Assembly (NCBI RefSeq): GCF_042850945.1
Contig: NZ_AP031496.1
Span: 186,001 to 250,000 of the forward strand
Reading direction: 5' to 3'
Source: Halioxenophilus aromaticivorans
Lineage (GTDB): Bacteria > Pseudomonadota > Gammaproteobacteria > Pseudomonadales > Cellvibrionaceae
DNA: 64,000 nt
Translations under genes and position numbers: made by a program
The notes under the pieces: generated by a model
Seen by the model: the letters and a program-made list of their open reading frames with translations, nothing else
The model's database searches: none
What the model was told of the DNA's origin: nothing
In this document: positions 41,965 through 49,573 of the stretch, in pieces
Position numbering within the stretch: the stretch's first letter is position 1
How the letters are laid out: each line of letters opens with the position of its first letter

Positions 41965-42281
41965 TGGCCCAGTTTGACGTTTACCTTAACCCAAGCCGAA
42001 ACACCCGCAGCCTTTTTCCTTACATTGTTGATACTCAAAGTCCCATTATTTCGGATATTGCGACAAGAATTGTTGTCCCTCTTGGGAAGCAGCAAAACTT
42101 CAAAAGTGAAAGCATGAAAGGCTTAACCCCAGAAATAGAATACGATGGAGAAAAGCTGTTATTGCTCATACCTCAAATTGCATCCATTCCATCTAAAACA
42201 TTAAACAAACCTATAGGTTCACTTAGCCATTTCCGAGACGAAATTATCGCCGCGTTGGATTTCGCTATCACGGGCATTTAA
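41964..42281 (+). CDS. ccdB: CcdB-family gyrase-poison toxin (copy 1)
   Basis: This 105-residue toxin begins MAQFDVYLNPSRNTRSLFPY and ends DEIIAALDFAITGI, the conserved C-terminus of CcdB with the residues that contact gyrase (in F-plasmid CcdB the final W-G-I; here TGI, so the tryptophan is replaced). PQIASIP fits the family middle. The change at the tryptophan position may alter gyrase poisoning. The stop codon TAA forms part of the next attC box. Confidence 0.92.
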   Translation: MAQFDVYLNPSRNTRSLFPYIVDTQSPIISDIATRIVVPLGKQQNFKSESMKGLTPEIEYDGEKLLLLIPQIASIPSKTLNKPIGSLSHFRDEIIAALDFAITGI

Positions 42282-42350
42282 CGACCGCAACAGGGGCAAA
42301 CTTGGAGCGCCGGCGGAAAGTTTGTCCCTGCCTGGTTGCGCTTGTTATGT
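42275..42350 (-). repeat. attC site
   Basis: Left box CATTTAACGACC, right box GCTTGTTATGT; arms CAGGGGCAAACTT / AAGTTTGTCCCTG pair well. It includes the ccdB stop codon. Confidence 0.88.
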
Positions 42351-42716
42351 TTATCGTAGTTTAGTAGTAATGACATACGGGCATTTTGCGCCATAGAGGG
42401 CTTTTATGACTAGTTGATTAATATATTCATCTGTTGCCAAAAACCAAGCCGAGAAATGAGTATCGTCTTCTTTGGCGTTAATGGGTACTACATATTCATT
42501 CTTTGGCCCAAGAACTAGAAGTACCTGATAAAAATCACGCCCGTTGTGAACTTTGGGGACTTGGATACTAACAAGTTTCTCGTCCTCTTCTCTCGAATAT
42601 GAAACCAAGAGAATCCCCTCTCCATCTTTTTCTTTTAGCTCGCCACACGAAACATCTAGTGCATTGCAATTGTATGAAAGGACCAGTGCTACAAATGTGA
42701 TACAAATCTTTCTCAT
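42351..42716 (-). CDS. Small exported cassette protein of unknown function
   Basis: This 121-residue protein has a signal peptide (MRKICITFVALVLSYNCNA, cleaved before LDVSCGEL) and two cysteines in the mature part (DVSCGE and GAKCPYV) that could form a disulphide in the periplasm. No family is recognised. It fills its cassette exactly between two attC sites and has canonical orientation. Confidence 0.7.
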   Translation of the reverse strand: MRKICITFVALVLSYNCNALDVSCGELKEKDGEGILLVSYSREEDEKLVSIQVPKVHNGRDFYQVLLVLGPKNEYVVPINAKEDDTHFSAWFLATDEYINQLVIKALYGAKCPYVITTKLR

Positions 42717-42724
42717 GGTTTAAA

Positions 42725-42815
42725 CATAACGTCCCAACAAGCGGAGCAACGCGAAACGAGTCCAGCATTAATTGCGTTTTAGGCAATTAATGCGCGCTTG
42801 GTTGGTTTGTTATAT
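42725..42815 (-). repeat. attC site separated from its gene by IS66
   Basis: Left box CATAACGTCCC, right box GTTTGTTATAT; hairpin GCATTAATTGC / GCAATTAATGC. The gene of this cassette (45113-45511) is now 2.3 kb away because IS66 is inserted between. Confidence 0.87.
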
Positions 42816-42863
42816 TCTTGATTGACAGATATAAACATTTGTAAGCGCCAATCGAAGTCCGCG

Positions 42864-44357
42864 CTAGGCTAGGGTCATATTCCATGGAAGCAACGCTTCT
42901 ATATCGTCAAGGCCATTCGCGTTCGGTAGATCTGTAAAAACACGTGATAGATAATCGTACACATTCAGGTCGTTCGCTTTAGCAGTCTCGATTAGGCTGT
43001 AGAGATTGGCGCTGGCTTTGGCTCCAGCCTGACTTTTGCTAAACAGCCAATTTTTTCTACCGATGGTAAAGGGACGTATTGCACGCTCCGCCGGATTATT
43101 ATCGATAGGATAAATGCCGTCATCTAAGTAACTAACGAGTCGATGCCACTGGTTATCTAAGTATTTTAATGCCTTACCAAGTACTGAGGTCGGCACTACT
43201 GTGACTAGACTTTTGTTTTTCCAGGCTTTGAGCTTTTCTAGGATTGGTGCTGCCTCTCGTTGACGGGCTCTATAACGTTCGTTGGGCGGTTTTTCTTTAA
43301 TCCGCTTCTCGATGGCGTACAGTTTTTGGATAAATGCTATAGCCTGATCAGCTTTGCCGGTTTTCATTTGCAGTTTCTGTGCTTCTACAAACTTTCTGCG
43401 AGCATGAGCCCAACAGCCTAGACGTTTGATATGGTAGGTTTCACAAGCTTTTTGGTACCACTCGTAACCATCGAGCATTACGGCTCCAGTTTGGTTTGTT
43501 AGTAGTTCCAGTGGCACAGCTTGCGAACGGCTGTCTCGGTAGTGATAAACAATGGCAGACTGCATATCGAAGGTTGCCATTAGCCATAGGTAACTTTTAC
43601 TCTGCGCTGTTTTTCCTGGCTCGTCCAGGACTTGCAGAGTGGTTTCATCCATGTGGATTAAGGGCTGCTGCTGGACATGTTCGGTCAGTAAATTAATCAG
43701 TGGTTGTATCAGCTCTCCACATTTCACCATCCAGTTAGCGAGATTGGTGCGATCAAGGGTGATACCAGCGCGCTTAGACATTTCGCTTTGCCGGTACAGC
43801 GGCAGTGCATCAGCATACTTTTGTACTGCGACAAAGGCGAGCAAACCAGGGCTGGCGATACTTTTTTCAACAGGTTGCTTTGGTTTACTGGCAGTAACCA
43901 CATGCTGTTCACAGCAAGGGCAAGCGTATTTCAATCGACGATGGAGAAGAACTTTAATCTGCGCAGGGATGATATCAAGCTGTTCGTGATCCTCACTACC
44001 AATCACCTTCAGAGCAGCACCGTCTTTGGGGCATATTTTCTCTGATTCAGCTAGATCGTGAATGATCTCCTCACGCGGTAAATCCGTTGGGATACTGACC
44101 CGGGGCTTGGCTTTTCTCTGGTGGCTGGCAACAGTGACTGTTTCGTTTGAAGCGCCTAGATCTTCTTCAAGCTCTAGCGCCTCAGCTTCGTTAAATAGAC
44201 CAAGCTGATCGGGTGAAAGCTTTTCTGAAGAGACGCTAAACCGGCGACTGAGCAGAAGATCTATATGCTCTTGCAACAGCGAGTTTTTGACGCGGATTTG
44301 CGCTATCTGCTCCCGCAAGAGTTGGTTTTCTTTTTCGAGCTCATCGACACGGTTCAT
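42864..44357 (-). CDS. tnpC: IS66 transposase TnpC
   Basis: This 497-residue IS66 transposase has an N-terminal leucine-zipper-like coiled coil (NQLLREQIAQIRVKNSLLQE), a zinc-finger region (YACPCCEQHV) and the DDE core: HMDETTLQVLDEPGK, VMLDGYEWYQKAC and NNPAERAIRPFTIGRKNWLF. The C-terminal IS66 domain ends LPNANGLDDIEALLPW. It looks intact and is the catalytic subunit of the element. Confidence 0.95.
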   Translation of the reverse strand: MNRVDELEKENQLLREQIAQIRVKNSLLQEHIDLLLSRRFSVSSEKLSPDQLGLFNEAEALELEEDLGASNETVTVASHQRKAKPRVSIPTDLPREEIIHDLAESEKICPKDGAALKVIGSEDHEQLDIIPAQIKVLLHRRLKYACPCCEQHVVTASKPKQPVEKSIASPGLLAFVAVQKYADALPLYRQSEMSKRAGITLDRTNLANWMVKCGELIQPLINLLTEHVQQQPLIHMDETTLQVLDEPGKTAQSKSYLWLMATFDMQSAIVYHYRDSRSQAVPLELLTNQTGAVMLDGYEWYQKACETYHIKRLGCWAHARRKFVEAQKLQMKTGKADQAIAFIQKLYAIEKRIKEKPPNERYRARQREAAPILEKLKAWKNKSLVTVVPTSVLGKALKYLDNQWHRLVSYLDDGIYPIDNNPAERAIRPFTIGRKNWLFSKSQAGAKASANLYSLIETAKANDLNVYDYLSRVFTDLPNANGLDDIEALLPWNMTLA

Positions 44358-44377
44358 AGCCCATATTTTACTTGAGC

Positions 44378-44734
44378 TTAGACAACATCTCGATAGTAAA
44401 TTGGAGAATGTGAGTTAATTTTGCTGACATCGAACCCTCTGAGCAGCCAACACCACTGTTCGTGGTTGAATGTAATAGTGTCACTGCGGCCCTGGCGTGG
44501 CCATTTAAACTTATCTTGCTCTAAGCGCTTTTGCCACAGAGCGAAGCCGGTCTGGTCCCAATACAGCACTTTTAACTGCCGCCGATTCTTATTGCAGAAG
44601 ACAAATAGGCTAGGCTGGTTGATTGGTAGTGTCATCGACTCCGCAACTATTACCGATAAACCATTAATCGACTTCCTAAAGTCGACGGGTGCTCTATGCA
44701 GATAGATTGGGATGTCGCTACGCCATTCGATCAT
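44378..44734 (-). CDS. tnpB: IS66 accessory protein TnpB
   Basis: This 118-residue protein has the IS66 Orf2 signature: YLHRAPVDFRKSINGLSVIV, LFVFCNKNRRQLKVLYWDQT, GFALWQKRLEQDKFKWP. It is required for IS66 transposition together with TnpA and TnpC. The start overlaps the tnpA stop by four bases, giving coupled translation. Confidence 0.95.
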   Translation of the reverse strand: MIEWRSDIPIYLHRAPVDFRKSINGLSVIVAESMTLPINQPSLFVFCNKNRRQLKVLYWDQTGFALWQKRLEQDKFKWPRQGRSDTITFNHEQWCWLLRGFDVSKINSHSPIYYRDVV

Positions 44735-45024
44735 GCCAGTGCTCGAATTACTTCAGCGAGATAGGCTGGGTGAGTAGTCTGCGGCATGGTTATGGTAACC
44801 TTGCCCAAGGTGATTTCAACTGTACCGCCAGTTCTCGGTGAAGCCAAAACCACTTCAGTAAATGCCGGCCGATCGACGGCATCGTCCGCAATAAGTTTAC
44901 TACGCTTTAAGCTGAAGTATTTTGGGTTGATGTCGCGCTGTTTACAAAATTCGGTTTGAGTTTGTCCGCTATTTTCAAATTCTACGATAAGAGCTTGCCA
45001 CTGCTGGCGAGATAGACGAGCCAT
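44731..45024 (-). CDS. tnpA: IS66 accessory protein TnpA
   Basis: This 97-residue protein is the helix-turn-helix Orf1 of IS66, with WQALIVEFENSGQTQTEFCK and RDINPKYFSLKRSKL. It begins with an ATG preceded by GAGG and is the first gene of the IS operon. It probably binds the element ends. Confidence 0.93.
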   Translation of the reverse strand: MARLSRQQWQALIVEFENSGQTQTEFCKQRDINPKYFSLKRSKLIADDAVDRPAFTEVVLASPRTGGTVEITLGKVTITMPQTTHPAYLAEVIRALA

Positions 45025-45112
45025 GATGAACCTCTGAAGTTGAGTTACTCGGAGGTTAATTGATGTTGGATGCTAACAATAGGGTGTGGTTGGTTAGGCG
45101 CTTACAAACATT

Positions 45113-45511
45113 TTATGGCTTTAGTTTCGGTAAGCCAAAATATTTTTTAAATACGAAAAACCATGGTATTACTAACAAATCGATAACCACACCAACGGAA
45201 TTTGCAATCATGAGTTCCTCTGCAAAAGCACTTTCGGCACCTGACGACGTAATAGGTAAACCAACAAAAAGTACCCAAGTAGCTTTATAGAGTAACTGTA
45301 TCAACAGTAATGGGATCATTTGAATTGGATAGGCGATACCAACTAATGCCAATATGGAAGCCACCGCATAGAAAGATATCCCTACACCCGTTAAAGGATC
45401 CCATGTTCCATCATGTGAAAACAGTCTTGGCCACCATGTGACTAATGTAATAAATGTGAGGAAGTAAAGTATCCTCATCAAACTAACACGAATTATGTGC
45501 AATTCAGACAT
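45113..45511 (-). CDS. Cassette-encoded integral membrane protein
   Basis: This 132-residue protein has about four membrane helices (ILYFLTFITLVTWW, FYAVASILALVGIAYPI, IPLLLIQLLYKATWVLFVG, LMIANSVGVVIDLLVIPWFF). No function can be assigned. The IS66 target duplication covers the stop codon region without altering the reading frame, so the gene is intact but cut off from its attC. AAGGA lies ten bases before the ATG. Confidence 0.72.
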   Translation of the reverse strand: MSELHIIRVSLMRILYFLTFITLVTWWPRLFSHDGTWDPLTGVGISFYAVASILALVGIAYPIQMIPLLLIQLLYKATWVLFVGLPITSSGAESAFAEELMIANSVGVVIDLLVIPWFFVFKKYFGLPKLKP

Positions 45512-45561
45512 GTTTAAATATCCTTGTGTTAACTATTACTTAGTCGAATTTTGTGAGAAGT

Positions 45562-45659
45562 CATAACGCCTTGCTAAACGGCAGCCGAAGCGCAGCGTAG
45601 GCTGTCCAGTGGAGGCGCGTTTTTTTGCGCCGGAACGATGTTTGAGCAACTTGTTATAT
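45562..45659 (-). repeat. attC site
   Basis: Left box CATAACGCCTTGC, right box GCAACTTGTTATAT, central GGAGGCGCG-T-rich loop. It belongs to the GNAT cassette at 45654. Confidence 0.87.
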
Positions 45660-46058
45660 TTTTGTGCTCATTAATTTATTACTACCTGAAAAACCAAACT
45701 TCTCATATAAACCATGTGCGTCATCCGTAGCTAGGAATTGAAACTTAGAATTCCAGCGTGGGTCGTTGGCTATAACCCCAAACATCCATTTACCTACACC
45801 TTTAGAACGGTGGTCAGGGTGAATAATTAGATCAGCAATATAAGCGACCGAAGCAAAGTCTGTTACTACCCGTGCAAAACCAACTTGACCGCCATTGAAA
45901 AAAAGTGAAAAGCAAATACTATTTTCTATGGAGGTTTTCATGGTTTCTAGGCTTCGCTCACTCGCCCAGTATGATGACCTTAGTAGTGACTCTACCATAT
46001 CTAGTTGAATATCTTCTCGGTCATCACTTATACGATAATCTTCGTTTTCGTAGTACAT
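45654..46058 (-). CDS. GNAT-family N-acetyltransferase (cassette)
   Basis: This 134-residue GNAT protein contains GQVGFARVVTDFASVAYIAD, the acetyl-CoA loop IHPDHRSKGVGKWMFGVI and a C-terminal DDAHGLYEKFGFSG. This subgroup is widespread in mobile integrons. The substrate is unknown. It reads in cassette direction, and its upstream side is only 13 bp from the IS1182-like element that occupies the next attC. Confidence 0.88.
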   Translation of the reverse strand: MYYENEDYRISDDREDIQLDMVESLLRSSYWASERSLETMKTSIENSICFSLFFNGGQVGFARVVTDFASVAYIADLIIHPDHRSKGVGKWMFGVIANDPRWNSKFQFLATDDAHGLYEKFGFSGSNKLMSTKI

Positions 46059-46070
46059 AGTTTCCTTGAA

Positions 46071-46077
46071 ATATAAC
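46071..46077 (-). repeat. Left half of an attC crossover box split by the IS1182-like element
   Basis: ATATAAC ends here and the IS begins. The rest of the same attC resumes with AACGCCC at 47838. Confidence 0.8.
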
Positions 46078-47837
46078 GAGACTGTAGAAAAACTAAATCG
46101 GCAATCCCTGGTATTTCGTTACTACTTCTCATAGTCTCATCGACCCATTTTTAAACTGTTCTGTCGATATTTTATGTGATATCGCGTTCGTCGACTTGTT
46201 GTCGCTACGCCACTAGTTTATCGCCCCGTAGTTGGCGATTTTTTCAATATTATGGACTAAACAATATAGTTGCCATTGTCCCTGCACCTTTTGTTTGCCT
46301 CGAAGAGAGAATCGATTTAACCCTTTCTGGGTGCCTATGTTAGCAAACACCGGTTCTACTGTAGACATTCGATGCCCGTAAACTTGTTTTCCGTACCGAC
46401 TATCCACTCGTCTTTGCATCCAAGCAGTTGGTGATTTTGAAGTGTTCACAGTGAAGGACACTTGTCTACCGTGGCCTTCTCTGGTGTCAGCGGAGGAGGG
46501 GTTGCGCATACATTCATGCTTTCTCACGCAGTTGCGGCAATCTGTCAACTTCCCTTCAAATGCGAGTTTCATTTTACCGTAGTCGTCTATCGATTCCGTA
46601 TGTAACCACATTTGATTCCCTTCAGGGCAAATGCAGGTTTTATTTCGTTTGTTTAATTTAAACTCTGATGCCGGGATAACTTTCTTTACACCTTTTACGC
46701 TATCTTGGTGTCGCTTACCGTGATCGCTCTTCTGGCTTTTGAATTTTGGGTCGCGAGATCGGAAGGCGTTGTCTGGTACGTAGGCGTTTATCTCTTCCTC
46801 TTTCAGATAGGCATAATTAGCTTCGTTGGCAAACCCGGTATCAGCGGTGACAACGATTTGGTCTTCTATTAGACTACCGAATTCAGCACCAGCGTAACGC
46901 TGTTGAATCTTATCCAATACTGGCTTTAGTGTGTGGTGTTCTTGGCCTTCACCGAATGCTTGGGCATCGACAATGATTTGGTGCTTTTTGTCGACGGCAG
47001 CGACGCCGTTGTAGCCCTGTATTGTGCCTTTACTGGTAAGCATCTTAGCCGATTCATTGTCGGTGATATTGCTTTTTACTTCCTTTGGCCGTTTACCTTG
47101 CCCCATCCTTGGGGCTGCTGTCTTTAGGAATTGGTCGATTTTGCTAAAGTGTTTATCCAGCGTGCCGAGTGTTTTTTCGAGTTGATCCTTCCTATCACCT
47201 TCGCCTTTTCTACGCCGATCCAGACTCTTGTGTTCTTTCATGCAAGCTTTAATTTGTTGTTGAATCTTGTCCCGCTTACGCGCAAGCTCATCAAAGGTGC
47301 CAGAATGTTCTTTGGCGGCGTTAGAGGAGATCTTGCACCCATCAATAGCAATCAGTTCGTGGCCGATTAAACCTTCCTCATCGCACACCATCAGAATCTG
47401 AGTGAAGATATCTTCAATCGCGTCGGGATGGCTGCTAATGAAGCTGGCGATACTTGTAAAATGAGGAGTAGTGTCGCACGTGAGTGCCTTAAACATGATA
47501 TTGTTTTGGCATTCCCACTCGATGTCTCGACTGGAGCGAACTCCTTTGTAGTAGGCGTAGAGTATAATTTTCAACAAAATAGAAGGGTTGTAAGCGGAGC
47601 GACCGCCAGTGTCGTTTTTATATTTACCGTAAAAGGCTGAGAGATCGAGCTTGTCTTCTATGAGGTGATGCAGGACAAACTCAAACGTACCAGGCCGAAT
47701 CTGCTCTTCAAAATTGACTACAACCATGGTGTCTTGGTTGTAGTTAGGGGTTTTGAAATTAGGCATACAATAACTCCCTTTGGTGATACCCCATTTTAGC
47801 GAAAAACGACTGGTTTTTGGAGTTTTTCTACAGTCTC
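46078..47837 (-). mobile_element. IS1182-like insertion sequence, copy 1
   Basis: The 1760-bp element has 17-bp terminal inverted repeats beginning GAGACTGTAGAAAAACT. AAC stands on both sides (46075-46077 and 47838-47840), a 3-bp target duplication or the duplicated attC core. One intact transposase gene is encoded. The insertion is exactly in the crossover box of an attC site, as in copies 2 and 3. Confidence 0.88.
46213..47766 (-). CDS. IS1182-like transposase, copy 1
   Basis: This 517-residue DDE transposase has an N-terminal DUF772-type domain (SAFYGKYKNDTGGRSAYNP), catalytic acids in LIAIDGCKISSNA, VVTADTGFANEANYAYL and VEPVFANIGTQKGLNRFSL, and a cysteine cluster (CICPEGN, DCRNCVRKHEC) seen in the IS1182 group. 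A charged coiled-coil insertion lies between the first two acids. It looks functional and is almost identical to copy 3. Confidence 0.88.
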   Translation of the reverse strand: MPNFKTPNYNQDTMVVVNFEEQIRPGTFEFVLHHLIEDKLDLSAFYGKYKNDTGGRSAYNPSILLKIILYAYYKGVRSSRDIEWECQNNIMFKALTCDTTPHFTSIASFISSHPDAIEDIFTQILMVCDEEGLIGHELIAIDGCKISSNAAKEHSGTFDELARKRDKIQQQIKACMKEHKSLDRRRKGEGDRKDQLEKTLGTLDKHFSKIDQFLKTAAPRMGQGKRPKEVKSNITDNESAKMLTSKGTIQGYNGVAAVDKKHQIIVDAQAFGEGQEHHTLKPVLDKIQQRYAGAEFGSLIEDQIVVTADTGFANEANYAYLKEEEINAYVPDNAFRSRDPKFKSQKSDHGKRHQDSVKGVKKVIPASEFKLNKRNKTCICPEGNQMWLHTESIDDYGKMKLAFEGKLTDCRNCVRKHECMRNPSSADTREGHGRQVSFTVNTSKSPTAWMQRRVDSRYGKQVYGHRMSTVEPVFANIGTQKGLNRFSLRGKQKVQGQWQLYCLVHNIEKIANYGAIN

Positions 47838-47947
47838 AACGCCCACAACAGGGGCCAAACGTAGTGGAGCCAATTTGCGGTAAAGTGAGCAAAGCGAACC
47901 GCAAATTGGCGGAGCGAAGTTTGGTCCCTTGCTTGTGCTTGTTAGCT
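47838..47947 (-). repeat. Right part of attC split by IS1182-like copy 1
   Basis: AACGCCCACAACAGG opens the site and CTTGTTAGCT closes it; arms CCAATTTGCGG / CCGCAAATTGG pair. Only the first bases of the crossover box are displaced. Confidence 0.85.
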
Positions 47948-48445
47948 GACGGGTTCAAGTTGAAGCGCTTCCTGATATTGAAGTTCAGGTATTTCTTTTA
48001 CTGCAATATTGCCATTTGCAAATTTCTTTAATTTAGCGTCGTGGCTATACAATACTTCCGCATTACGTGTAATTGCGGTTGCAACAATCATACAATCTGC
48101 TTTCAATTCCTGTCTTGTTGCTTGCATTTCTTTTTGCAACTTCGCAACAAGACCGGATTCTTGTTTTTCTCGCCACAGGCGAGCAAACAATGCAGCAGCC
48201 TTCGCATCATATGATGGCAAATCAAAGCCGCTCTCCAACAGGTTAACCACCATAGCATGATGCATAGGTTCAATTGCTGTGAGAAGTTCACCGACAACAA
48301 TTGATGGCACCATTATTGTGGTTTTATTAGACCTACACCATTCAATGAATGCTTTGGTTCGATGAATCATAACTTCTTGACCGTCTTCGGCACGCTCCCT
48401 AATGCCCCATATGAGTATATGAGTATCAACACAAACCAACTTCAT
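47942..48445 (-). CDS. PIN-domain ribonuclease-like protein
   Basis: This 167-residue protein has the PIN acidic residues: Asp7 in VCVDTHILIWGI, Glu in VVGELLTAIE, Asp in LKADCMIVATAI and Asp in YSHDAKLKKF. It is longer than VapC toxins because of a basic helical insertion (KQESGLVAKLQKEMQATRQE). The start overlaps the stop of the upstream 257-residue gene by one base (TAATG). It is probably a toxin or nuclease working with that partner. Confidence 0.83.
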   Translation of the reverse strand: MKLVCVDTHILIWGIRERAEDGQEVMIHRTKAFIEWCRSNKTTIMVPSIVVGELLTAIEPMHHAMVVNLLESGFDLPSYDAKAAALFARLWREKQESGLVAKLQKEMQATRQELKADCMIVATAITRNAEVLYSHDAKLKKFANGNIAVKEIPELQYQEALQLEPVS

Positions 48446-49218
48446 TACTCATCACCTCCACCATTACGGAGATCGGTTACGAAGGCAGAAACATCCTTTA
48501 TGCCAAAAAATGCATCTCCAACCATGTCCGAAAGCTCACCTAGAACTTTTGTTGGGTCAATGTTTGGAAATTCTTTTACGGTGTGAATTTTGAACTCGTC
48601 AAGCTCTAACGTTTTTGACTCCCACTTTGCAGTACCTTCAAATTTTGCCAACGAATACAGCTTGTGGCCCAATTCTTTAGCAATATCTTCTGGCACTTCA
48701 CAATACAGCGTGCTGCCATCCATTAGCTCTATCATCGCTTTTGGCGTTTTACCACCAACACGAATAACCTTGCCCAAAATTTCGGTTTGCCCATAAATAT
48801 ACGTAGGGCTAGGTATTACCGTATTTGGTGAAATTATCGTGACTTCTTTGTTGCTACCAGAGCCTATAATTGCATCGCACGAATGGCGCTTAGAGAATGA
48901 TGAAACTACCTTTAAGGAGTTCAAGCTCTGGGGTGTAAGCGATTCAAAATCACCGCGCTCTACTGCCTCAGCTGCTATCACGAAAGCTGATACGACCGCA
49001 GCCGCAAATGTGGTTTTGAATTTTAGACCGATGCTTTCATCTTCAATGGCATAGAATCCAACTATTATGTCTTCCTTCGAAAGTTCAGGGTTATGTTTTA
49101 ACGCTTCAGCTATCGCCATCTCCTCAACAGACTCGAGGATCTCCGCAATTTCTCTTGACCTTATGAGCCCAGGCTTTATGCCTTCACCCCTCAATCTTAT
49201 TTTTAATTCTTCGTCCAT
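48445..49218 (-). CDS. Partner of the cassette PIN protein, unknown family
   Basis: This 257-residue protein has an acidic N-terminus (GEGIKPGLIRSREIAEILES), a hydrophobic helix (KTTFAAAVVSAFVIAAEAVE) and a beta-rich second half (GKVIRVGGKTPKAMIELMDG, KFEGTAKWESKTLELDEFKI). It ends with DVSAFVTDLRNGGGDE. It is far larger than classic VapB antitoxins, has no recognised DNA-binding motif, and is coupled to the PIN gene. It may be an antitoxin, a sensor or a nucleic-acid-binding subunit. Confidence 0.65.
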   Translation of the reverse strand: MDEELKIRLRGEGIKPGLIRSREIAEILESVEEMAIAEALKHNPELSKEDIIVGFYAIEDESIGLKFKTTFAAAVVSAFVIAAEAVERGDFESLTPQSLNSLKVVSSFSKRHSCDAIIGSGSNKEVTIISPNTVIPSPTYIYGQTEILGKVIRVGGKTPKAMIELMDGSTLYCEVPEDIAKELGHKLYSLAKFEGTAKWESKTLELDEFKIHTVKEFPNIDPTKVLGELSDMVGDAFFGIKDVSAFVTDLRNGGGDE

Positions 49219-49242
49219 AATGAATCTCGATGATGGTATTCA

Positions 49243-49365
49243 GCTAACGCTACCAGCACAGGCCGGAGCTGTGTTGATTGGTTTGTGCCAGCGTAGCGAT
49301 AAGGCACAAACCGAGCAACATAGCGGAGGTCCAGCCAGCTTGCTGGCGAGTGTGGCTGGAATTGT
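49243..49365 (-). repeat. attC site, main part, interrupted at its right box by IS110/IS1111-like copy A
   Basis: GCTAACGCTACCAGCACAGG opens the site. GGTTTGTGCC / GGCACAAACC and CCAGCCAGCTTGCTGG form the arms. It ends ...GGAATTGT where the IS begins; TTGTTATATG resumes at 50578. Confidence 0.85.
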
Positions 49366-49573
49366 ATGGTTGGAATAACACGATTTCCCTTCCTGTTATC
49401 TAAGCGATAAAGTGTGGCCCATGTCTGCGGCAACAGACATTCAGCACGGTAGCTCGATGGCTGAAAGGCACCGGTATTACCGAGTCCGTTAACAAGCCGG
49501 AGCGCCGTGCTGACCCTACTTTTAACTCGAACAGTCGAAGGGGCCACGAGCCCGAATGTAGCAAGGGTGAGTT
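49366..49573 (+). ncRNA. Candidate bridge/seek RNA leader of IS110-like copy A
   Basis: The 208-bp non-coding leader holds a perfect 7-bp hairpin (ATGTCTG / CAGACAT, 49421-49440) followed at once by an 8-bp stem CAGCACGG (49442-49449) / CCGTGCTG (49505-49512) that encloses a 55-base internal region with a small hairpin, CGGTA-T-TACCG. A 5' hairpin plus loops inside longer stems is the plan of IS110 bridge RNAs. The enclosed GGTATT also occurs in the target attC family. Confidence 0.5.

Larger units (their letters stand above)
42841..45105 (-). mobile_element. Complete IS66-family insertion sequence
   Basis: The element of 2265 bp has terminal inverted repeats beginning GTAAGCGCC and is flanked by the perfect 8-bp target duplication AAACATTT (42833-42840 and 45106-45113), as expected for IS66. 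It encodes tnpA, tnpB and tnpC on the minus strand, in the normal order, all without visible damage. Confidence 0.95.
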
